A DNA stretch of 64,000 nucleotides from NCBI GenBank assembly GCA_023333565.1, contig JAJKFH010003229.1, positions 2,950,001 through 3,014,000 on the forward strand, written 5' to 3'. The notes beneath the pieces are model-generated. The model did no database searches and was not told the DNA's origin. It saw only the letters and a program-made list of their open reading frames with translations. The DNA comes from Puffinus mauretanicus (taxonomy: Eukaryota > Chordata > Aves > Procellariiformes > Procellariidae). Shown one piece after another: positions 37,357 to 60,556 of this stretch. Position 1 is the stretch's first letter. Every line of letters begins with the position of its first letter. A program made the position numbers and the translations under genes.

Positions 37357-39731
37357 CTTGCATGCAAGAAAAAAAAAATGGAGAAAATAAATAAATGAAA
37401 GAAGTAAAATTAAAACCAAACATGAGAATGAGATTCAAAAGCTATTTAAATCAAAAGAGATTCTATTTATGGAAATCATAGATTGTATTCAACTCATGCT
37501 TTGTATTAGCTTAGTGATAATATACACTGTATAGCATTTTCCATCTAAGCTTCTTACTTCACCAGAATAAAAATAAAACAAAGTGGGAGAAATCAGAAAG
37601 TAACACTGGAATTGCTGGTATTCTACTTTCTGTAAAATTACTTTTGGAAAACAAGCATGATGTTGCCATATTAACTCACTTAAAGATTTTAATTAAGAGA
37701 CTACCTATAATAAGCAACACATTGCTGTGAAACAGTAGTACAGTTTCAGAAATGGTATATGTATATATGTATCCCTGAATACTATTCACCCAACATATTG
37801 CTAAGTAAATTAACACTCCTTCGTGACGTAAAGCTTTAGGTCTACTTTAATTATGACTTCAGAAATGCATTGCCTTTCAGGATGCACCATATTAACATTT
37901 ATACTAAAGATTTTAATTAGCTGCAACTGGTCTCCAAAACATATTTGAATGAAAGATCTCATGAGACATGAATGAAACAAAGATATCAACATGTTCTTTA
38001 TGCATTTGGTGCTAAAACTGTTCTATGGGGTTAAAGTACTAATCAGAAAGCTGCAATATGTGCAAAATACATTCACTCTTTATCTCTGACATTCCAAAAC
38101 AGGGACACTTTGATTAATATGGTCTGCAAAATTGCTCCACATGAGCTGTGTCTGTTGTTCGTAGACAGTGCTATTGCCTTTAATGAGGGCTTGCTCAGGC
38201 ACACGTGGAGACGTCTGCATGGTCAGGAGCTGCCCTCTCCTGCAGGATGCTGTGAGGACCAAGTCCACTGACATTGGCGTTAGGTGTCATGGACCCAAAA
38301 TAACACCAAGTGCCACTTGGAAAATGTAGATGCATGGTAGGATTCAGGTCTCTTCCTTTCAGCTGTCTGAACAGCAGGCGTGTAGCCTTGGCTTACGGTG
38401 ATCCCTTACCGGCAGCAAGGAGATACAGGTGATTTATGCTATCCAAAATCAGATGTTGTCCTCTTGAGGGCCTCAACCCTGGCTGTTTGTTTTCACTAAG
38501 GCGTCAATCCCTCTCACGTCCCAGCATCACTACTGTATGGAGTGTAAACTGCACCTCTGAGACCAAGCTCAAAATGTTCTCCTTCTCCTTCCACTCATCC
38601 CTGCTGCCTTCGTTAAGGTTATTTTCTTGACAGTCATTTCTGGCATTTATGTCATCAGCCTTGCAGAATTACACCTCGGATGAAGAGGATGAATTACCCA
38701 TGGAAAAGCTCCTGCCTTTCCCACCTAAAAGTGCAAAGTGAGCTTAAACAACTCACTTCGAAGTAGATGCTTTATATCTAGAAACCTGAAGTTAGGTCAT
38801 ATGAACCCACCTCTTGGTGACTGTGTCAGGGGCCACTGGTCCTGCAGTGCAATGTAGCTCTTGTCCCTACGCTAAGTCCTGTTGAAGTGAAGAGGATCAG
38901 GGCATCTATAGCAGTTGAGCCAAACAGGGCCACATCAGGGTCTAGGACATGGCCAGAACCAAACCAGCACCAGGGAAGGCAGGCAGAGTAAGAGGGTTGA
39001 CAGACAACTTCAAGAACAGATTGTGAGTTGCTGCTCATGCCTTGTTTCTTTTACAGCGGCTGGTGGTTCGGTAAACGGGTGTTTACGCTCTATTTTAATG
39101 ATTGATTCTATCTCACAAACTGCTGTAATACTCAAGGCATGATTTATACACAGCATTTCCTTTGTTTTCTCTCTGCCCTTTTAAATGGCTCATTATGCTT
39201 CAGTGGAGCTATAACCAGAATTTCTTTGGCTCTATAATCTTACTTTACTGTGACATCCGTCACCTTCCAGTAGGTCTCCCTGCTTTGAAGTGCATGCTTC
39301 TGCACAGTGTGTAAACCCCTGGCTGTGATAAAAATGCTTTCTAGAGCAAGAGAAAAATTACGCTTGGGGATTTGGAAGTACATTCCTGTTGTTACTCAAA
39401 GGGCTGATGCTAATGCCACATAAAAAAAAAAATCCAGTTGTGTTTTATTCATTTCCAACGTAATTTATACTTGAAGTCTTAAAGATCAAGCAGAAACTGT
39501 TTGAGAAACTAATTGCTCTTGTTCTGCACTGCCATACTAAGCAGCACTAATTGGACTGTGGGTGAGGTACTTCCCTGTTCTTATTAATAAATTATTTGTC
39601 TTTAGTGCCAGAAACACGCGGTGAGAGTTCAGCAATACAAAATCTGCACTCCAGCAAAGAGACTTATAACCTCCACAGCCACAAACCTCAGCCTCCCAGA
39701 AACATAAGCAAGCTGCAAATGGATGACTCAC
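37357..39731 (-). other. GRIK1: GRIK1 intron, 2.4 kb
   Basis: The intron between the M4 exon and the HTV-type last exon. I looked on the minus strand for the extra 29-residue basic tail insert known from a mammalian GluK1 isoform and did not find it. No repeat or RNA gene is seen. Confidence 0.7.
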
Positions 39732-39982
39732 CTGCTCAATATCGCTGTTTTTCCTTGATTTATATATAAATTCACCAATGGCTACAAACACCGAAAGAAC
39801 AAGCCCTGCAGCGAGCACTATGAAGATGCCCCCAATATTCTCCACCCCAAGAGCGCTGGCTTCTTTGCTGTCCTCCTCGGGGCAGCCGTTGCCTCGCCAC
39901 CACTTTTCCTTCATCATGTGCAGCTTTCCCTCCTCCTGGAGCTGGAGGATGGCGATGGTGATCTTGTCTCTGTAAGGAGACC
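39732..39982 (-). CDS. GRIK1: GRIK1 exon: end of S2, membrane helix M4, start of tail
   Basis: This 251-nt exon completes a glycine codon and adds 83 residues. [18 protein letters not shown] through [17 protein letters not shown] closes lobe S2 and includes the Cys that forms the conserved S2 disulfide. ALGVENIGG precedes the M4 helix, [20 protein letters not shown], and [12 protein letters not shown] starts the cytoplasmic tail. GVENIGG and YKSRKN favour GluK1 over GluK2. The acceptor is CATGTTGCAG and the donor GTGAGT. It ends in phase 0, so it can join either of the two last exons downstream. Confidence 0.97.
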
Positions 39983-42900
39983 CTGCAACATGAGAGCAAG
40001 ACCCATCAGTGCTGGTTGCAGCAAAGTGAAGGCAGGGAGGGAGCAAGCTGCTGCTATCTGAAGCAAAAGTGCTCCCTTATCACAAGATTGATTATTCCAG
40101 CCATAAAATCTTGGTTTCTCTTCAGCTGGAAGGGGGAAGAGGACTATCTGTTGGCGTCTGCCCTGGGGACTGGAAAGCAGAAGGCTCCTTTGGTGCGGTG
40201 ATTTGTCTGAGAATTCATTATAATTTCTAGGGTCTCCTACTGAGGTTTATTTAAGCCTTGGCAGTGGGTTTTCTTGCTAAGTAATTCCTCCATATCATGT
40301 TTGAATATTGCTTTGAGCATCCTTTGAGACTTTCCACTTTGCATCTCTTCTATTTACTTCAACATCTGTTTATTTTTCCTACTGCATGTAAAATGAGTAG
40401 CTGTCTAAGAAAAGCCCACAGTCAGTCAGATACATTCTCTTCTCATTTATACCTGCATAAGCCCACAACTCCACTTCAGCTACCTTACAGCTTATAAGGA
40501 CACAAGGCGGCCGAGTCTTTTTTCCCGTGACTTGCAACAATATTGGCACTGCAAGCTGAAAATAGCAACAATTCCATGCTTTTTATTTGCAGGCCAACAG
40601 CTTGCTAAATGATGTGTCTTCAGGCTCAGCAGCATTAATGGGCCTGTACAGTATCTGGCAAATAACAGGGTCACGTTGGGCAGTTCAATCTGTTTAGGTT
40701 TGCCTCTCACGCACTCTGCTCTGGCTCTCCATCTTCCAAAATCTCTGCCGCCTGTTAAGTCCCTTCAGCCAACTTGTGCTCTTGCAGAAGCACGAGCCTG
40801 AAGCCCTGCTTCTGGAGCAGTGCCTAGTTAAAGGAAATTGCTACCAATTATCTTTTCCCATGTTGCCAGAAGCTGAAGTTATCAACAATAATAGCAGCAA
40901 TCCTGTTATTAATTATAATAGACAAGTGGAAGTTGGTTTTGTCATTGTGAGAGAGACTTTTCTTTGTGGGGCAAGGATTTTATGATAGCAAACAGGAGAG
41001 GGTTACAAGAAAGGCTGTTTGGCTCTGAAGGCATATATATGCCCCCAAATCCTGCCATATTGGACTTCCTACAGTTGGAAGCGTTTAGTGTCTGGGCTGA
41101 AATACAGTGTCACCAGTCCTTTGTCCACGTAGCTAACTACCATCCAACCTTTCCTCTCCTTTAACACATTAATAAGACTGTTTTCTTAAGCTGTAATTTC
41201 ACGAAAAGTCACATTTTGCTGCAAATTAAAGTAGTTGCAATTCTCAGTCCGATCAAGATAAACAAATTTTTAAGGCAGAACATGTGCCAAAATTTCAGTG
41301 ATAGTGTGGTACACATAGACACGGACACTTAAGAAAAATCTCACTAGGCACCATTTTTGTGTCTTAATGCATCTAAATAGCCTTGGAAATTTGGCCTCAC
41401 AGCTTCAGTTTGCTTTCTTACATTGCCATGCAGGACATTATTAAAACTAATTGTACCATGAATACAACTCCTCCTCTCTGCTTTCCATTTCCTTTAGCCC
41501 GCAGCATTGTCTGAGGAGAATCAGTGTGAAAAACATTGCAGTTCTTCATTTGTTGCGCCAACACTCAGCTATTTTTCAGTATATCTTACTGCCAGCACTA
41601 GGACATGCTGTGACCACAGATGCCAAGAGACATGTGTCAGATTATACAAAGCCCATCTGGGAAGCCAGCAATCAGCAGCCACTGCTTGGGGTAGCCAGCT
41701 TTGAAAGGAAAATACGCCTGCTGTAAGAATAGATGATTTCTCTGCATGCTATTAAAGAACCAAAAATAAGCACAACAGAAAACAAAACAGAAACACCTTC
41801 AAAACTGTCTTTACACGGAGAAGTGAATTATTACCACTGAAAACAGCAGCGCCTCTCAGAAGAAAGAGCAGAATTGTTTCTACCTTAGGAGAGGTTTGTT
41901 GCCCTGGTAGCTGGAGTCTGTTAGATTGTAGGGTTCATCTATTTTCCCTTGTCTGAAAGGACATAGCTGTTAGGTAAAGTGAAGCAGCCTGAGTCACAAC
42001 GCAGGATTTGTGGGGATGTTCATTCTTTCTTGTGATGTTTATGTTGCCAGCAAGATTATCACAATTCATCTTGAGGGTAACAGCTACATCTATATTTCTA
42101 CACGTGCTTTTAAAGTTTGTCAAGTGCGCCTGGAGTGTTGGATTGGTGATGTTTTATTGGTGAGCACTAAAACCGCACATAAATCCATCTCAACTCCTCT
42201 TTGAATATTCAGCATATCATTTATGGCCTCTGAGCTATTAACAACCTACCTTTCAGTCCAAGAAATGTATCTATCTACTTTCTTAGCAGTCTCTCAAGTA
42301 ATAGCCTTAGTGTTAGAATTACTAGCATCAGCACTGGCAGTGATACTGGAATTAATGCCTGTCCTGACATTTGTAATAATGTTGCTTTCTTCAACCGGAT
42401 TCCCCCCAGGGTGACATTTTGCATAGGTTTGGTTGTAGCCTTTGCTACAGCAGTACTTCCAGAGTGCATTAAGTTCACCACCAACCATTGCTGCAGATTT
42501 TTCATTAGTAATGGTCTTTGCCAAAAATCTGATGAAAGCCCTCCTCTCTGTGACCCATCGGCTCTGTAATAAACATAAATGGAGATGTTTGTTGATATGC
42601 CTAAATCCTCTTTATCCTAACTCAGCACAGAGAAGTAGGAAGACAGCCTATATCTGCAGTTTTTTACTTGCAGAAGATGCTCTGATCAAATAGTACATTT
42701 CCTGGATTCATAGACCTTTCAAAAATTTTCCTTCCTGTTTCTTTGGGAGCCAAATAGTGATGATATTCAGCTCATTCACTGGAAATTTTGGAGTGCGAGG
42801 CATACTTTTGCTGCTGCAATCCCTAGCCATGTGGTTGTGCATTCTCCTGGAGGAACGAATGCAGACCAGTTAAGACTTGCTGAAACTTTGGTGTTAAGGG

Positions 42901-44322
42901 TCACAGAGAAGTTTTCTTTTTTTTTTCCATACAGCTTCTGCAATCAATAGCCTTGAATGCTATGAGAAAAATAACAGAGCCTTTGGGGTCCATCTGAATA
43001 GTGGAAGGATCTCCACGGCTTATCTTCTTTATGAAATCAATCATTTAAGAATTTAAGATGTCTGATGGCACTGAAGTATTCCACAGTGCTTGGAGATATC
43101 TATTCCCCTGAATTTTGCTGGTTTTCCTTAAGAAAAAAATTAAGGCACATTTATCATACAAGAAGCATCCTATAAATATATTTCACAGCTGTATTTCCAA
43201 TGGATGCACTCTTTCTGAGGGTTACCATCTGTTCCAATTATTCCTTCATTGTTCTTGGTTTAAAGTATGGCAGCTTTATAACCGCAATGAAACTCTTGCC
43301 GTACATTTGTCTTTATTGGGGATTTTAGCTTTTGCGTCATTTTCTTCAGGGTGAGAAGAGAAGGCTGTTCTCACATAGCCAGTGGGAAAATATACTTAAA
43401 GCGTTATCTAAACGACATTCTGTCTGAGGTACTCAGTTGCATAAAGAATCACAGTTCAAAGTGCAGTGATGTTTCTCCCTTATTTATATCTGGTCTACCA
43501 AGAAACCGATGGACCAAATACTTCACCTGTTATATCTGTGTAAACTGATATTGACTTGAATAATTCCCCTGAAGACAATAAAATTGCATAGTTATTAACT
43601 GAGCGTGGCACAGTAAATACATATGTGAGCAGTATGGAGAAGTATATTATATAGGAAAAAGATCTGGCTGCCCAGTGCCAATTATTCATAAGAACACAGC
43701 ACAAAAACCTGACACTCTTTCTAATTCTCTACAATTAGAAAATCTTGAAAAGGACACTGGATATGCTAAAAAAGATCTGCTGGAAAGAGTTCACAGAGAT
43801 TGGGAGTCTTAAGACTCTGCTTAGCTCAAAACACTGAAATCCCTGATGCAGATGCAGAACCTTGCAATTGCTTCTCGCTGTTCTTATGTGTTGTTCTGAG
43901 GTCATGAAATAGATGAGAAATTAATCTCCTTTCATGCAGCTTTCTTTGGGATGCATACGTGGGACATAACATGTATCCTGCCCGCTTCCATTTTCCCAGA
44001 GACATTACCTGATTTCTCAAACTAAACTGAATTTCAGTAGAGCGACTTGCACCTCGAGCAGCACAGAGGATACCCAGTTTGCTACGAATGGGATGCTCCA
44101 GAAGGCAAGCAGGTCACTCAACCTCGTTCTGCAGATGTAGCCTGCACTGCTACGGAGTGAGCAGGGCAAGAGTAGTTGTTTTGCCTAAAAGGAGGCTCCT
44201 AGCGTCTGTTTTGATGAGAAAGGTTTCTAAAAGACTAGGACATGATTCAAATGGCTGTCTAAACTTCTGAAGGGGACATTGCTGGGTGTGCTCCACAACG
44301 CCTGTGCTGGAAAGCATCTTAC
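39983..44322 (-). other. GRIK1: GRIK1 intron, 4.3 kb
   Basis: The intron between the S2 and M4 exons. The notable part is about 42120-42611, where the minus strand looks like decayed coding sequence. The rest is AT-rich with no repeat I recognise. Confidence 0.75.
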
Positions 44323-44548
44323 CAATAGGGGTTCCCACGCCGTAGCCTTTCGAATCAATGAGCCCCCCGATCTGGGTGAGGTTGCAGTTTCTCTGAGTCA
44401 CGTACTCTATGCTGGTCGACTCCATTAGCAGCGCATAGTCCGTTGTGAGCACACGCTGGATTCCCTCATCATTGTTCTTCACCAGCGCTGTCTGCTGCCT
44501 GCTGCTCATGAATGCCCACATCTTCTCATATGTTGATATTTTGGATTT
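44323..44548 (-). CDS. GRIK1: GRIK1 exon: S2 ligand-binding lobe
   Basis: This 226-nt exon encodes 75 residues plus one base of glycine, from [16 protein letters not shown] to [15 protein letters not shown]. The Glu of [10 protein letters not shown] matches the S2 glutamate that binds the ligand amino group (E738 in GluK2). LLMEST and STSIEY are GluK1-type residues at 735 and 741. Seventeen residues before that Glu, at 44471-44473, the codon AAT gives Asn (KNNDEG). Mammalian GluK1 has Ser there and GluK2 has Asn, so this position is unusual. The acceptor is TCCCTCCTTAG and the donor GTAAGA. Confidence 0.97.
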
Positions 44549-45449
44549 CTAAGGAGGGAAAATGAGGGCACAGAATCACACCAGCACCCAAATTACACTT
44601 GTAAAATATTCCTTAGCCTTTTGTTGTGACCGATCCCAATAGCACATCCTGAATGAAAGAGAATCAGTAGCAGGGTTTTCTTCTCACAGCCTTTCTCTCT
44701 TACTGTGCTTTATGCTGAGGAATCTCTTTTTTCACTTCCTTTGCAGTGCCAGGAACTTCATTACTGGCACAACTGTGAAGTGCTTTGAAGTTTTTTGGGC
44801 TAATGCTGTTACATGGATTATAGCACATAACCCAGCTGAATTAGTGCAGCTGGATACTGTTGCATACAGGAGCAGTGCTTCTGCCTGTCAGGGCAAACAC
44901 ACTACTCCAAAAGCCTGATGATGAATAAAGTACTGGCTCTTTTGTATTGGTATCACTTGCCTAGAAGTCATGTACTTCAAGGACAAAGCTTGAGAAACAA
45001 ACCCAAAGCGGCTTCTAAGCAAACTTCTGCTTTCTGCTTTCCATTGCAATCAGACTTAAGGAGTTCATCCTTCTCCCACTGAAGTTAAGGGGGAGTTTGC
45101 CAGGAGGAGTGTGTACGTGTCCTGTGTCAATGCCCAGCTGCACAGGGAAGAGGGATGCCAGAAGCCCCAGCCACCTCCGTACGGTGTTGAACATCCCTTC
45201 CTCCCGGCTCCTTTCCCCCTGCTGCGGGAGCCCGCGAGGGACCCAGGCGCCCTGCAGGGAAAGGCAGTGCCGGTGCCCCCTTATTCGCACTTCTGCCTTT
45301 GCTGGAGGATACGAAAAGCAAAACTGAACCTGCCCAGGGAGGTGCTGGAGCCCTGCTACCCTCAAGATGTGCTACCTACAAACCAAAAAACCTTCAAGCG
45401 CCAGCACAGTACTAACATGATTAAACTTCTCTCTTCCTTATATGCTCTC

Positions 45450-45477
45450 AAACAACATTGCACACACAATGTTGTTT
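45450..45477. repeat. Perfect 11-bp inverted repeat
   Basis: AAACAACATTG (45450-45460) and CAATGTTGTTT (45467-45477) flank the 6-base spacer CACACA. Confidence 0.95.
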
Positions 45478-47735
45478 TTGAATTAAATATCAAGGTAGAC
45501 CTACAGACAGCTGGACAATTAGAAACTGTCAACAGAAACGAAGTTGTCTCAAGATGGCAAAGCCAACCGTTGCCAAACTAGTCTGTGCCGCAGCCTAGCA
45601 TGAGCCAGACACAAACAAACCAACTTTTTAATGTAAGTATGAGTTGAAGGTCCTCCACACACTTACGTTTCCCCAGTTCTGGGGCAGTATATCCTCACTT
45701 CCTTCATGGGCTCTATCTTTGGTTTATAGCCATCATAGCTGATTTTAGGCTCACTGTCTGGAGACCATGTGTGCTTATTAAACACCAGTGTCTGGGGGAT
45801 TCCTGTGAGAAGTTGATTTTCTGGTTCTTCGAGCTTTAAATGTTAATATGCTTCACCTGTGAATTCAATACCTGTGAATGTCACCTAAATTCCACCTAAG
45901 TTTGGTAAGCCACAGATACCACTAAACTTTGAAGATGGTTAAGTGTCTCTTTACTAGTAGAAACCATTTTTACTGCTCAGTTGGGAATATTTTTTGAAAT
46001 TGATGATACGTTTATGCAGTAGATATTGAGTCTGATATTGAATTTACTGGAAGGATGTATTCTTTATTCAGACAAATTTGAAAGAAAGATCTCAGCTTCT
46101 TGACTTGCCAACTCCCATTTTTTCGGGATAGATAATATGTCAAATTCTGGCCTTTGAATTCTCATTGATTTCTGTGGAAACATGTCTGTACATCAGAAGG
46201 TAGGAGCTGGCAAGAGTTGCAACATGAGATTAAGATCTATTATCGCAGAGGGGCAAGAAAGCAATGGGAGATTTATAGACGTGTTGGAAACAGAGCGGAA
46301 CAGCAGTCTGGAGAAATATGTGTATGTCACAATTTGTGGATGTGAAACATCTTGCTTTCAGTTGGACTTTTCCCAAATTTGGACACAGATGGTGAATGCT
46401 GCCTGAGATCCTGCTGGTTCACCTGCCCAGAATCCCACCCCCTCACTGGAGCACTCCTTAACTGCCCAGGCCCTGTTTTCTGGGTATTTTCATCTGGTAT
46501 GTCCAGATCTGGGATCTGTGTACAGGGAGGAGGTTGACTCTGAGGTTCCTTCAAAGTCAGAACTACATTTTTTCCCACAAATGATTTCAATTGCTTTTGT
46601 TTTCATTCCCCCCACTACCTGGCTAGAAGGCATAGTCACTGCAGAAACTTTCTTGAAAATACTGCCTCTTTAGCAATAGTTTTTCTGGGGACACTGTTAC
46701 AACAAGGATACTAGTGTAAAAGGCATTCGAAATTAGTGGAAAAACACAACTGTTAATATATGCATTATAAACAAGACTAAATAAAAAGTGATGCAAGTTT
46801 GAATAAATGTAAACAGAGTTTTCAGAAAAGCAGTGGAAGTACCTTGCTTTTCTTGTATGGTTCCCATCGAGCAGGTACACTGTGTAATATCATCTTTCAG
46901 GGGCTTCCTGCTGCTACTTTCAGCACAAAGTCCTAAACGAAAGCTCTTCAGAGTTTGCTTCATGCCAGGATCTTTTTCTGCACTTGATGTCTTCAGAAAT
47001 CCTTTTGCCATGTGTGTCTCTTATAGTCCTGAAAATCAGACTCATCTGGTCTTTGCATCTTGTGTCCTACATGACAGAGGCACTGTCTTGTTCCTCTCTC
47101 CTCTATAGCGAGGAATGCCCCGAGTGTCATGGTTTTGCTTTAAAAAAATGTTGGTCTGAAAGAGTCTGCTGTTTCTCTTGGCATTTCTTGGTTTAAGTAC
47201 TGGGTGTAGCCCTTAGAGAAATCAAATCTTGCAACACAGGAAGTATTTGAAATAATGACCCTTCCTTAGTGCAACCCAGCCCTGCGCTACGCTCCTGCAG
47301 GATGTTTTTACTGCTGTTGCACCTGGTCGTGCCGATTCCTCCTTTCCCTTCCCTGTCCCATCACATCAGCACTCCCAGGTGTCAGGACTGTCTCTGCAGC
47401 ACAGGCTGCCCATCGCGAAAAGCACTTTTCACCCCAGCTCAGTTCCTCCAGCTCTCAAATCGCAGGGGCGTGGCTGTCGGGGGTACCCCTGGGCATTGGG
47501 GAGCTCCCAGAGTCTGTCACGGCGTGGGGCAGCCCGGGGGAAATGTCCAGGCCAGGTCAGGGCCTCACAGCTCCCCCAAAAAGAGGCAGAGTTATTTCAG
47601 GTGTCTTTAGAACCGTTACGGCAAAGGTGCTTTTTCTTAAACTATACCCTAATGCACGTGTAGCGCAGGAACGGGAATAACTGCTGCCCAGAAACCTTTA
47701 CTCCTGCCTTCTCCTAATTCCCAGGTCTCTCACTG

Positions 47736-47754
47736 GTGTGTGTGTGTGTGTGTG
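47736..47754. repeat. (TG)n microsatellite
   Basis: About nine TG units in a GRIK1 intron. Confidence 0.9.
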
Positions 47755-49707
47755 CTTACTTAGAGCAAGAATTATGTGCAGTACTTTACAGTCCAAGGGA
47801 GGCAAAGTAATGCCCTCACAGAGCACACAGTCTTCCTTTCGCATACATAAGTATCTATCGTATTTATTGTACAGAGACCTATTCCGTGATTATTTTTTTA
47901 AGTTTGGGACAGCGTAAAGAAATCCTAATCTTGTGAGGATCTTGAAGGGCTTCTGTAATAAAGGTAATAACACCTTTTATATAACACTGTGTGTCTCACT
48001 GGTTTACAAGTGTCATAAATTGTATTTTTCATGCATCTTTCACTATGTCACCTTCACTCTGCCAGAGAATCCATCTCCATTCTGTACAAAAACTAATGTC
48101 CTTTCACTTGTGTTTGTGTACACGTGTATTTCAGGCACAAGTAAGCTAGCATGTATAACATAAATATTTAATCACCTTGTCTGAAACTTTTTTTTTAAAG
48201 CTTACATTCTTTTAAGCCTACAAATTTTAACCTCAGGGATTAATGGTGCAAAAAAAATCAGTGTGAAACTGGAAACAGCTCTAGAAATTTGTTCTGGACT
48301 TCTCATGCTGAAATGAAGATGCTATTTCCTCTGAAAAACCATGGAAACAACAGGTTTTGAAGATTTCTCTCTGACACTGAATATGACTTCAGAATAGCAA
48401 TGACAGTGACGAGGCAGTGAAGAGCTCTTAGACCAAGGGAGTTTCCCGGACTCCTTCAGAAGGCAGCACAGGCTGCTTCCTACTGCCGTATATTCCTGAT
48501 GAGAGTCCAGTACTTGCCTTACGCAGTTTCCAGGAATATCTCCAGATGAGTTTCCCAGCATATCTTAATGGAAATGTCAGCTCATCATTTCAAGAACTGA
48601 CTATAACGAGGCTCTGGAAAATGTTGTAGTTTGTGCATTTCTTTCAGCATGGAAACATTTCTATTCAGCCACGGGAGAGCTATTAGAAGGGCAGTTCACC
48701 CTTGACAGCTCCATCAGGGATAGCCTACCATCAGATCTACTACATGACTGAAACATCCTTGATGAGCATTATTCGTTTTGAGAGATGACCCAAATACTTG
48801 AACCACGATCCTTTTTGTCTGTCTGTGTGGAAGCACTTTGCCTCGTGTGGAAGCAGAAAGGTTTGTGGTTAAAGTTCAGGCTGGAGCAGCAGGGGCTTGG
48901 GCTCTCACACCAGGGGTGAAGCTGCTCACTCCTGCACACACGTGTGGCACGAGTGTTATTTTGCCCCACACGCTGCTTCCCCATGGTGCCTCATCCTCTT
49001 CAAAGGCATATTTGACTATCTATAAACACCATCCCTAGATGCTACACTGAAAAGCATGATAGCAGTTCATTCAGTGCTTAACTTCCCTGCTGAGACTACC
49101 AATGAAACTGCTAATTAATTCTAATTGTCACAGGATTTTTGTGCATATATCCTATATTTATAGCTTGTTGGCTTTTACGTTGACATTTTATGAGATTAAT
49201 GCATTTTGTATATAATTAATATTAATAGTGAAAAAAAAAAGAAAAAAATGCAGTTATCTGCAAAGGAATTAGCCACAGAAAATAATCTTTTACTTACAGA
49301 TGTGTTCATGTGTGTATGTGGCCCGTATATTAACAGTCTGTGTAATACTGACCACAGACCATTTTAAAAAAAGGGACAAACAACCTTACATTTTGACTGC
49401 CTGCAGTATTTTTCCAGTGCAGATGGACCTTCAGAAGTGATCTTAGCCAAGAAGCCAAGATCCTGCCCTGGGAAACAACCTGGAGTAGAATGTCCCCATG
49501 TCCATGCTCTGGTTCCCTTCAGATTCTCCCATCAAAGGCATGGGTTTGCCCCTCACAGCAGTACAGCATCAGATTGTTTCTCCATATGTCTTGGGGGAAA
49601 ATCTCCCATCTTTTACTTTAATGTTGCTCAGGAATCCTCTATGGATTTGGGCAAATGACGTATTTACCTATTACGATAATCCTTTCAAGTGTTGTGATTC
49701 TGCCTCA

Positions 49708-54150
<4,443 letters not shown>

Positions 54151-54269
54151 CTTGCTGCATGAGAGCTCCAACTCCAAACCAGAAACTATTTAGTAAAGTA
54201 AAATTGTTTTCCACCACATCTGAGTCTGGGTTGCACGGGTGGGGGTTATACCATTCATATGGTGTAAAC
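54151..54269 (-). CDS. GRIK1: GRIK1 exon: pore loop with Q/R site
   Basis: This 119-nt exon carries one base of arginine, 39 codons and one base of glycine. It encodes [17 protein letters not shown] through [13 protein letters not shown], the cytoplasmic M1-M2 linker and re-entrant pore loop M2 of GluK1. The first Gln of MQQ is the Q/R site, which in mammals is partly recoded to Arg by A-to-I RNA editing. The codon is genomic CAG, so this bird gene encodes Gln by default. The acceptor CTGCCACAG and donor GTACAC are in register with both neighbours. The editing codon lies six bases before the donor, as in other edited glutamate receptor genes. Confidence 0.97.
54155..54157 (-). promoter_or_regulatory. 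GRIK1: Q/R RNA-editing codon (CAG) of GRIK1
   Basis: Seen directly: the sense strand reads ATG CAG CAA G, then the splice donor. The middle base of the first CAG (position 54156) is the adenosine that ADAR2 deaminates in mammalian GRIK1, changing Gln to Arg and lowering calcium permeability and conductance. Editing needs an intronic complementary strand; in mammalian kainate receptor genes this lies roughly 2 kb downstream in the following intron. Editing in this animal is inferred from family knowledge and is not shown by genomic DNA. Confidence 0.75.
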
Positions 54270-60352
<6,083 letters not shown>

Positions 60353-60556
60353 ATGATCTATGAGTTCTTTGACCATCCCATTCCACTCTCCTTTGTCATT
60401 CTGGGCTCCATATTTACCATCAGAAACTAGTTTGACCTCATAGATGAAGCCTAAAATATTTGACAGCTCCTTTAGTAAGTCCAGGCAATAACCCTCGAAT
60501 CTGTCATTTCCATACAAGGGCTTGTCAGACTTCTTGTACATAACATAGGGATCTTC
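60353..60556 (-). CDS. GRIK1: GRIK1 exon: S1 ligand-binding lobe
   Basis: This 204-nt exon encodes 68 residues, from [20 protein letters not shown] to [10 protein letters not shown]. It forms much of lobe 1 of the extracellular glutamate-binding clamshell. Family motifs seen are [20 protein letters not shown] (cysteine and helix of lobe 1) and [17 protein letters not shown]. The acceptor TTCTATAG and donor GTAAGA leave both ends in phase 0. The exon follows a 1.2-kb intron and precedes a 0.6-kb intron. No frameshift or stop is seen. Confidence 0.97.

Noticed and set aside
29048..39731. The 29-residue basic tail-insert exon of a mammalian GluK1 isoform
   Set aside because: No minus-strand stretch resembling its Arg-Phe-Tyr-Phe-Arg core was found by eye; it may be absent or missed.
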